DNA of 64,000 nucleotides from JAHZMA01 sp965205905. GTDB taxonomy: Bacteria; Pseudomonadota; Alphaproteobacteria; JABAAW01; JAHZMA01. The translations under genes and the position numbers were made by a program. The notes under the pieces are model-generated. The model saw nothing but the letters and a program-made list of their open reading frames with translations, was not told the origin of the DNA and made no database searches. Below are positions 1 to 9,100 of the stretch, piece after piece. The first letter of the stretch is position 1. Each line of letters opens with the position of its first letter. The stretch spans positions 515,726 to 579,725 of the forward strand of contig CBDBHZ010000012.1 of assembly GCA_965205905.1 (NCBI GenBank), given 5' to 3'.

Positions 1-1
1 T

Positions 2-856
2 CTTAGCGGTGCTTTTGATAAGGTAACTGAACGGATGAATCACAATATTGTCAAATTAAGTGCCACTATTGCCGATAAGCAATCGGGTATGCTTTCGGTG
101 AGCGATAAAATGCAATCTGTGCAAGAACAGCTGGTGGATCAATGCCGTGAGGCGATGAATATCACCAATCAGGCATCTGAAGTGTTTAAGAGCCTGCCCA
201 CCAATACTGATGTTAATCTTAATGCCGAGACTACGCCTATTGCAAATGTAATAACGGCAAAGCCAAAAAATCCAACAAGTTCATTGGCAACCACAATCAC
301 CACACCTGAAAAAGGCTTGCCACCCAGAAATCCAGAAGTGAATCCCAAAATGGCGCCTGAACAGCATCAAATGCGTGATGAAACCTCGCCCCCTGCCCAT
401 AAGGTTGATGATATGAAATACCGCAATTTTATGAATTCTGCACGCAATCTTATTGAAGATTTGCATAAAACCAGTGTTGAGCTTTCCAGAAATCTGCTTG
501 ATAAATCTGAGTTCAAAAAAATAGAAACTGATTACAAAAAGGGCAAGCGCAATGCATTTACCTTGCATCTTCTTAGCCGCAATAATCATGATTTTGCCAA
601 CCATATTTCTGGTGAGAACCTCCGCAATATTGAAACCAAGCAATTATTGGAAACCTATCAAAATAAGTTTGAAAGCCTGATGCATAGCTCAAAAGAATTT
701 TCACCTGATAATTCTTTGGCAACTGATTTCAGCCTATCGGATATTGGCAAGCTTTACACCATGCTGGCTAAAATCGCCGGACGAAACTTAAATGGAAATA
801 CAGAGCGTAATATTGGCGCAAACAACATGCACACGAATGGAGCAATGATAAATTGA
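2..856 (+). CDS. C-terminal part of a coiled-coil protein (5' end outside window)
   Basis: The reading frame is open to the left edge, so only the last 284 codons are present and the first internal Met (base 35) is not the true start. The first ~45 residues are heptad-like (alternating hydrophobic positions in the stretch around KVTERMNHNIVKLSATIADK). A Pro/Thr/Asn-rich linker follows, and then a helical C-terminal domain with a segment like DYKKGKRNAFTLHLL. From memory this resembles the C-terminal domain of large alphaproteobacterial coiled-coil proteins, often labelled kinesin-like or hypothetical. That resemblance is not verified. Function is unknown. It lies 50 bp upstream of cobA on the same strand. 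Confidence 0.75.
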   Translation, partial: LSGAFDKVTERMNHNIVKLSATIADKQSGMLSVSDKMQSVQEQLVDQCREAMNITNQASEVFKSLPTNTDVNLNAETTPIANVITAKPKNPTSSLATTITTPEKGLPPRNPEVNPKMAPEQHQMRDETSPPAHKVDDMKYRNFMNSARNLIEDLHKTSVELSRNLLDKSEFKKIETDYKKGKRNAFTLHLLSRNNHDFANHISGENLRNIETKQLLETYQNKFESLMHSSKEFSPDNSLATDFSLSDIGKLYTMLAKIAGRNLNGNTERNIGANNMHTNGAMIN

Positions 857-906
857 CAGATTAAAGCGATATATGCTATCTAGCTATCATTGATAAAGGA
901 TAGCAA

Positions 907-1716
907 ATGAAGCGAGAAGTTGACACAGAGAGATTTTTAACCGAAACATTTTCGCAAATGCCAAAATTTAATGCAGGCGAAGTGTGGTTAGCGGGCGCAG
1001 GTCCCGGACGTATCGGCATGGTAACGTTAGAGGTTGTCTATGCCGTTCAGAATGCCGACCATATTATCTATGATGCTTTGATTAATGATGAGATTTTGCA
1101 ATGGGTATCACCCGATACCAAGCTGATTTTTGCGGGCAAACGTGGCGGCAAAAAATCAATCAAACAAGCTGATATTACCGACCAGATGATTAATCTTGCC
1201 CGTGCTGGCAACAAGATTTTACGGCTAAAAGGCGGCGACCCTTTCACGTTTGCGCGTGGTGGTGAGGAGGCACTTAAGCTGAATGATGCCGATATTCCGT
1301 TTCGGGTGTTACCGGGTGTTACCGCAGGCATTGGCGGTTTGGCGGCGGCGGGCATTCCGCTCACCCAGCGCGAAAGCAATATCAATGTGATGTTTCTTAC
1401 GGGTCATGCGCTTACGGGCGATGTGCCAGATACGCTTGATTGGCACGCCATCAGCAAAGCCGCGGATGTGATGATTTGGTATATGGCAGTCAAGCATTTT
1501 GATATTATTGCTGATAATCTGATGCAAGCGGGGCGCAACCCAAATGATTCAGTTGCGTTTATTTCGAACGCATCGCACCCCAATCAGCAAATCCATATTT
1601 GCCGATTGCAACAAGCGGGCAAGACCGCTGCAAACGTTGAAACCCCTGCCATTATCGCGATTGGTGCAATCATTGATTTACAGCCGATATTGGCGAAAAA
1701 CTTTCTATCATGGTGA
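907..1716 (+). CDS. cobA: Uroporphyrinogen-III C-methyltransferase (SUMT)
   Basis: SAM-dependent methylation of uroporphyrinogen III at C2 and C7 to precorrin-2, the branch point to sirohaem and cobalamin. The 269-residue protein has the family's N-terminal glycine-rich loop (AGAGPGRIGMVT, residues ~29-40), the RLKGGDPFTFARGGEE signature and the PGVTAGIGGLAAAGIPLTQR motif. It has no CysG-type dehydrogenase domain. The start is supported by AAAGGA seven bases upstream. A weak hairpin, GCTATC pairing with GATAGC, frames the ribosome-binding region. Its stop overlaps the start of the DUF3108 gene, suggesting co-transcription with that gene and gluQ. No cobalamin-pathway neighbours are visible, so a sirohaem role is equally possible. 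Confidence 0.93.
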   Translation: MKREVDTERFLTETFSQMPKFNAGEVWLAGAGPGRIGMVTLEVVYAVQNADHIIYDALINDEILQWVSPDTKLIFAGKRGGKKSIKQADITDQMINLARAGNKILRLKGGDPFTFARGGEEALKLNDADIPFRVLPGVTAGIGGLAAAGIPLTQRESNINVMFLTGHALTGDVPDTLDWHAISKAADVMIWYMAVKHFDIIADNLMQAGRNPNDSVAFISNASHPNQQIHICRLQQAGKTAANVETPAIIAIGAIIDLQPILAKNFLSW

Positions 1717-2358
1717 TGCGCTTATTTAGCCTTATCATTCTATGCGCCCCTCTCATCTCACTGGTCGCGCCCAATGCCAATGCGCTTACATTGCATTATC
1801 AGTTTTTAGGGGCAGGCAAGGCAGAGTTAAAGTTCGCGCAACCCAGCGATACCGACTACCACCTCACTTTGAATGCCAGATTTTTAAGCAAGCAACAAAA
1901 AAATATCAGCAAGGGCATGTTTGATGGACGGAATTTAATCTCGCAATATTATGAAGATGATAAGCGCAAAATCGGCGATGATATTCTAGGCGCGCATATT
2001 TTGGGCGAAAGGGTATTTGACCCCGTTAGTGCGTTATGGCAAATCATGTTGGCATCACACGAAACATGCGATGGGTTAACTATCCGTTACCATAATGGCA
2101 AGGGGTATCACCAAATCATGCTTACCGATATGCAAAAGTTGGATTTAGACCAAGAAATATAAAGCACTCAACGCATCGGCGGCTTTTAGCTGTATGCTGA
2201 CCTATCTTAACGAAAAAGCGGGTTCGCAAAATCATTCCATCGTTACTTTTTTACGGGTGGCCCCAAAATCAAACCAACTTGCCAGCCACCCTATTCTTTA
2301 TCAGTTTAAGAATCACCGCAATATTCAATTCACCCTTACCGATGTTACCGCCCAATAA
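1710..2358 (+). pseudogene. DUF3108-type secreted protein, frameshifted
   Basis: The N-terminal frame (150 codons, ending at 2162) begins with a signal peptide (hydrophobic stretch, then APNANA before residue ~26). A beta-rich domain typical of DUF3108 periplasmic proteins follows (LHYQFLGAGKAELKF near the start; FDPVSALWQIML later). Reading continues without a stop in the +1 frame from about 2155 (segment starting KYKALNASAAFSC) to a TAA at 2356-2358, consistent with one extra base in the A-run of GAAATATAAAG. The start overlaps the cobA stop, and the restored end overlaps the gluQ start by 17 bp, which fits a tight operon. The molecular function of DUF3108 is not established. The break may be a sequencing indel rather than true decay. 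Confidence 0.7.
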
Positions 2359-3196
2359 ACATTATCGCAAACATTACCGTTTCGCCCCCTCGCCTACCCA
2401 TTATATGCATCAAGGCAATGCGGTTTCGGCATGTTTGAATTATATACTGGCGCAACAAAACAAGGCGCGCTTTACCCTGCGGATTGAAGATATTGACCAT
2501 ACCAGATGTAAGCCCGAATATACGCAAGCGATTTATGATGATTTACATTGGCTCGGTATTAAGTGGCATGATGCTGTACGTGTACAATCCAAGCATATCG
2601 CGGATTATGATGAGGCGATTAATAAGCTCGCCATGCAGGGAGTGCTTTATGGTTGCCAATGTAGCCGTAAGGATTATCAGCATCTCCCCCACTACCCCGC
2701 CACATGCCGTGCTAATATTATTGGTAATCAGCTTGATTTGCAAATGGCGATTCAGCGTGGCAATGCTATCCGTATTAATATTGAGCTTGCCTGCAGTCGC
2801 GCCAATATACCCAACGCCCGAATTCGCCCCTGCATGATGAGATTATTAAGACGGCGCGATATTGGCACATCATATCATATTGCGGTGGTGGTTGATGATG
2901 CGTTGCAAGGCATTACCCATATTGTGCGTGGCAGTGATTTAGAGGCTATAACCCCGCTTCATCTGTTATTGCAGAAATTGCTTGGCTTGCCAGCACCGCA
3001 TTATCAGCATCATGCTTTGATATTGAATGCGCAGGGTGAGAAATTATCTAAATCGGCGAAAGATAGCTTTCGGCTTCGTGATTTGCCATGTGAGAGTTAC
3101 TGGCAAATCGCATGGGCAAGATATGCTTTAAGGCAAGTGCTTAATATTTACAAAATACATCAGCTTCTACCCGACCATATGCAAGAGTCGTATTAG
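2342..3196 (+). CDS. gluQ: Glutamyl-Q tRNA(Asp) synthetase
   Basis: GluQ-RS attaches glutamate to the queuosine base at position 34 of tRNA(Asp). The 284-residue protein has the truncated class I GluRS fold without an anticodon-binding domain. Visible motifs are RFAPSPT...H (HIGH-type), EDIDHTR, a zinc-binding pattern CQC...Y...C near residues 100-120, and a KLSKS (KMSKS-type) loop. I chose ATG 2342 over the upstream in-frame Met at 2279 because homology starts at RFAPSPT shortly after it, and because the upstream part would lie inside the DUF3108 coding region. The last 56 bp overlap the end of the giant gene on the opposite strand. Confidence 0.92.
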   Translation: MLPPNKHYRKHYRFAPSPTHYMHQGNAVSACLNYILAQQNKARFTLRIEDIDHTRCKPEYTQAIYDDLHWLGIKWHDAVRVQSKHIADYDEAINKLAMQGVLYGCQCSRKDYQHLPHYPATCRANIIGNQLDLQMAIQRGNAIRINIELACSRANIPNARIRPCMMRLLRRRDIGTSYHIAVVVDDALQGITHIVRGSDLEAITPLHLLLQKLLGLPAPHYQHHALILNAQGEKLSKSAKDSFRLRDLPCESYWQIAWARYALRQVLNIYKIHQLLPDHMQESY

Positions 3197-6100
3197 AAAC
3201 AACAACTTGCTGTACCCTTGAGCCATTGCTGGGTACTAACGAATATGTAACGCGTCTGCCGTAAGAATTAGAAACCGGCGGCGACTGCAATTGTTGAGTT
3301 GCCCCTACTGATGCAGCTGCCACAATATTGGTGCCGGGTGCTGCACCTTGCTGCATTCCTGTAATAGTGGCGTTCGATGGGGTAGAAGGCACTGCATTAT
3401 ACAGCTGGCTAAATGTCGTGCGGTAATATTCTTGGCTATGGCGCCGAGCTTTCACATTTGGCGCAGAATCAACGGTGCTGCTGCCATTAAGCATTTTTAT
3501 TGGAACATCGAATTTGCTAGTTAATGTCGTGCTAGTTAACACACATGCATTATAGCTGCTAAAATTAGTGCCATTACCACCATTACCACCACCAAGAGCA
3601 TAAACAGCATTTAAATCAAGATGTTTCACACTTACATTATGCTGTAGCAACGGATATTGATTGACTGTATAGATACGGCTTAAATCAGTGGGTTCCTTGA
3701 GGCTATAGTTTGAGCCGGACTGGAATGCAACTTCATATTCAATGCCATAATGATCGTCAGAAGATGGACGCCCCGCCAGTGTGAATTCTAAATAGGCGGT
3801 ATCGCCATTCAAAGAGTTTATGTTAGTTATTATTGGTATGACTTTTTGTAGCGTAGCACTCCAACTGCCCCAACTGGCAGTGGTGCCATCTACATTCAGT
3901 GTGCGCGACCTGATCTTATATTTCAAATAAGTCGGTGCTAATGTTTTTTGCCCTACCAGAATAGGAAGATAAAAGTCCGTTTTATATGAATTCGACTGAG
4001 GCGTGCCATTTAGCTTGCCCGTGCTGGTGCGCCCACTGCCACCACTTACCTTATTATAATCTTGTAACGACATGGTATAATGTGCATCAGCATAGGGCTC
4101 AGTGGTCTGATTCCAGCGATGCGATATCTGCAAAGCAAAATAAATATCTATGGTGCGCCTAATATCATCATCAATCGCCACCGTATCATTATCCTCTACA
4201 TCTACCCTATTGGTGCCAACCAGTTTTGAATCCAAGTAAAGAATATATCTATAAGAACCAGTGCCTGAACGCGCCCTAATAGCAACTGGCACATTAATCG
4301 TGCTACCAGATACAGTATTGGCAGGGATGGTAACATCTATTTCGCCACGTTCCCAAACCGTGTTACTGAGCGACCTATTCCTATTCCTAGATTGACGCAA
4401 AAAGACGGTTTTAAAGGTTACGGCTGAAGAAACTGGTGGGCCATAGATTTTTATCGGCACATTCACTGTGCCACCTGCATCAGGAAAACTCTCTTGCGTA
4501 TAAAACGCATTGCTCTGTGGATTCACATATTCAACCCTATATTGCTTATGGAATTCATATTTTGCGAGTTCTTTCTTCGCAAAAGCAATAACAATGCCCT
4601 GTTCAGGTGTTTCTACCAACTGTAATTCAACTTCTAAAGTTGTATTATAGACCGGCACTTCCCAAATATAGTCAAAACCAGCAGGGTTATCAAGGTTAGG
4701 CTTCGTGCCTTCTGGCATAGTAACGGTTATGGTTTCCCATAAGCCCCAATCACCACCATCTGCCTTAAAGCGGCGTATTAAGGTTAGATCAATATCCGCA
4801 ACAGCTTCTTGACCACTATAATGCGGGTGGATTGTTGTGCTTACCATCTCACCGGGTTTTGTCAGTGTTACATCTACCGCACCCTTAACACCCGCAAACG
4901 ACATATCGTAAGCGCGCACTATGAATGTGGTGGATTCAAACCCGGGCGTTGTGCTGGATTGCAACGGCGCATCAGCATCATCATTAGTGATTAATTCTAC
5001 AGTAACCGCGCCATTATCGTTCAGCGGTGCAGGATAGATAACGTTACCCGTGCTGCTGCCTGCGGGAATCGTAACCAGCAATGTATCACTGGCTTTACCG
5101 GTAATTGTTGCCCGAATTGGCACAGTTATATCGGCTAACGCAGTCTGCACTGCACTATCACTCTCATTATAAAGTTCGATTGTTATGCCAACATCTTCAC
5201 CGGGACGTGCCGTGGTTGGGTCGGCTAAATCATTGCCTATCATCCGAATGGTGCCAGTCTGCACGGTTTGGCTAATCGCATTATAATTATATGTGGTTAC
5301 AGAACCTGAATCCCATTCCACGCCACTATCACCACCGGGTTTCAAACGCACCTGCATGTTAAATAGCGAATTAAAATGCGGTATCACATAGTTGAAAGTG
5401 GTGTTTTGGCTTGTGCCTAAAGCCACTGCAAAATCAAACCAGTTGCTCCATGTGCCATCATCAATCTGGGTTCTACGTTGCATAATAGCTGTAACATTGT
5501 TGTATGTTATGCTTGCACCTGATTGCCGTGCCACCTCAATAGCGATGCTATTACCGGGCACCACTGTTGAGGTAACCACATCAGCAGAATTAAATTTAAG
5601 TTCATAGCCATTAAGACTATAGCGGACATCATCTAAACTGGCATTGGCAGCGGTGAATAGGCTGTTATTTGACGGCAAATCTAAACTGATGGTAACATAT
5701 TTATTATCACCATCTGGTAGCTTATAACTAAGCGCATGGGAAGTATCGCCTGATGTATGGGCAACTGTGAATCTATCAATGGCGGTTACAACGCTTGTTG
5801 TTCTATCAGAAATCACTGCCTTCAGCGGTATCAGCATATCTTTATTAACCGCACTGGTAAATGCCAAATTATAATTCACCACTTTCCCTGTATAATAGGT
5901 TGTGCTAGTGGATGTTGTAGAAGAAAAGCTATAGGTGGAGGCTGGCACCGTATTATTGGTAACACTAACAGTATGTTTTGAATTGCCTAAATCCACATAA
6001 AAGCCTGTGGCTGAGTTATCTATCAGCTCAAATTCAATATCCGCATAGGTGTAATCCTCGCTAGGCGTGGTTGTGCTAAGGGTGAAAGTGTTGCTAAACT

Positions 6101-9100
6101 GAACAGGCGTAAAGGTTGCATATTCCCAAGCTTGCCATGCCTCACCATAGATACGTTTTCTTAACCGATATTGCACCTGCGTTATGTCTGGAATGGTGTT
6201 ATGTAAAGTGCCAGAAACTGATACTGTAAACCCGGGTGCGCGGTTGACTGCTGATGAAGCAGCATCAAGCGCCATCTCGTAACCTACTATTGGGAATTTT
6301 GTTGATGGTTTACTTGCGCTAACCGTAATGGGCGAGCCTGATGGTGGGTTTGCGGTAACCGTAACTTCATAATTATGATGATAGGGGCGTGTGAAACTGA
6401 AATTGAAGCTGCTTAAATTGCCGGGCAACTGATGATAGAAAGTATCAGTATACATCAATTTATTGCCATTATCCGTATCGCGATATTCAATAGTAAACGG
6501 CATATCTACATTATAACCCACTGCACAACTACAAGCATATTTTAGGAAAATAAACGAGCTTCCACCGGGAAGTCCGCCGGCTGCAGTAGCAAAGTTAAAC
6601 TCTAGCACTTGTGGGGTTGAAGAAGGGTGAAACAACGTGTAATCGCTTTGGATATAGCCGGTATTGCTAGGGTCGTTCGCATCGTAGATACCCGTGCTAG
6701 GCCCTACTTGCACACGTGCTTGAATCCTATAGGTGCCATTTGTAAAGCCGGTAGAGGATATATATTCCATCACAGTTGTATTGCCATAGGCAAACACTTC
6801 GTCCTCCGTATAATAAAGACTATTCTCACCCTCAGCCAGTATCCACGAAGACATGCCACCACTTGAATTAACGCGCCTAAATTCAACTGGCAAATAGACT
6901 GCTTGGGTAATGGTTGACGAAGAATTTAATGTGAAGCTAATGGTATCACCGCCCGAATGTATCCCGCTTGGATTGTCATCATCAAACGCAAATAGATAGC
7001 CATCAAGTTTCATGGTGGCAGATGCTAACAGGCTATTGACAGTAATATTAGAATTTGCAACTGGCACTGCGGTTATTTTAACCCATACATTATGCTTATC
7101 AGTAGGGGCGGTTTGCGTGAAATCTGCCGATGTGCTGTTGGCGGCAAACGTAACCACTTGCGTGTTATCGGTTTCAAGCACTGCATTGCTGGTGCGGTCA
7201 ATATATTCTATTTTAATCGGAATATCTTTTGCGGTCGAGAAGCTTTGCGATACCACCATCGGCACTGTATAAGTTTGCCCCGCCAACACATCGGGCAATG
7301 GTGTGTTATCAAAGCTAATTTCGCGGGTAACTGCAACATGGGTAATGGTGCCTGTATATGTGTGAATATCAGTCGCCCCATCGCTACGCGAAACATTACC
7401 TGCATCATTATCTAGCAACTCAATTTCTATTGTGCCGTTTTGGGTAAATGTTGGCAAATTATAGCTGAGATTAAAGCCATTTTGCGTGTTGCCCTTGCTG
7501 ATTGTCGCTGTGGTTTCTTGCCATGCACCAAACGGAGAAGTGCCAAATTTTGTGCGATAGCGCGATTTAACAATCATATCACTATAGCTTGCCGCAAGTG
7601 TTTTCGCCTGCACTGTTAGCTGGCTATCACTGGCATAGCTACCGCTACCACTGGCAAGTTTGAAACTGACTTCATTCGCAAGCGCAATATATTGGCTGTA
7701 ATTCTTCGTGGCGTTCATTGTAACACCGCTGAGCCCACTTATATCGGCTTCAAAGCGCACAGTATGGTTATGATATTTCAGTGTTTTATGCGTTAGCGTG
7801 CCTGATAATGTATTGGCAGCAATGGTGATGCTGGCTGGCACAGTTTTACTAGGCGTGATAGAATTTTTAGGCGTGTAGGTAATGGTAATCGGCACAGTAA
7901 TATCAGCGCTGGTAGAGACAGGCGTAACGCTTAACACAATATCCACATCTTCATCAAATTCCTTATCACTGCCTAAATCCTGCGTGTTAAACGAAAGAGT
8001 GCGCGTGGTTAATGGTTTGGTGATGGTGTAAATCACCTCGTTATCATTGCCTTGCGGTATGAATAGACCCGGTAGGAATTCTAATTTGAACTTCGCTTTC
8101 ATCGTGCTGGTAAATTGTGGCACGGTGTAAGGCACAAGGATTGAGGTGCTGTTGCGCGTATCAGCTACCCAAGCTGATGGATTGCGAAGCGCGACCCTTT
8201 GCGTAACAGGCTGATAGGCACTCCATGCACCGCCATCTATTTGGGTAGAAACATGCCATGTGATTTCGGGTGGTAAAATATCTTTGCGTTCGATAACATT
8301 GGTTAAAGAATCCAAGCGCACTTGTAATGTATCGGCTGGTGATGCGGTTAAAGTTCTATCATTCCGCATATCCATTTCGTAGGCGTTAAATACTTGGTCA
8401 GTAATGAACGAACCACCAACTGAGAAGGTCATACCATCAAAAGCAGCAGTCGCTAAGATAAACACAGACCTTGGGTTTGTTCTGAGAGCATAGCCGGGAA
8501 GCGGATGATGATAAAATGTCTTTTGCGTGGTATTGGCAGGCATGGTTACAGTGCTAGCAATTGAAGCATTATTATAGGCAACACCACCAATAGTAACCTG
8601 CCCAGCATGTATGTCGAACGGTATCGCCACATCATAAGGAACGGCATTGGTAAAAGTAACCGTGAATGGGAATATATCATAATGAGTGTCAGTTATCGCC
8701 GTGAAAGTCGCTACTGTTGATACCGCTGGCGGTGCATTATCAGTTAGGCTGATATTGGTTTCATCATTGCTGGCATCTATATCGATACGATCATTCGCTA
8801 TCAACCGCACACCCAACAAGCCATCGCCTGTGATGCCTGATGATATTGCATATTCAACATAAGGCGTGCCGTCAGTATCTTTCTTCAATTTTGCGCTTGC
8901 ATTCTGCCATGTGCCTGCACCGCCAAATGCCTCACGCACCTGAAGTGCGATTGCCACTGCTGCATTATCATTCAGCACCGAACCATCGCCAAGCGTTACC
9001 GGGATTTTAAGCGTGCGCCCTGCTGCATTAAGCGAGCTATAAGTATCGGTAGAAGTTACGGCGGTAAAACCAACATCAGGGATTTTATCGGTTGCGCGAA

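Noticed and set aside
907..1716. Upstream hairpin as a cobalamin riboswitch for cobA
   Set aside because: The 50-bp leader is far too short and lacks the B12-box; only a 6-bp stem is present.
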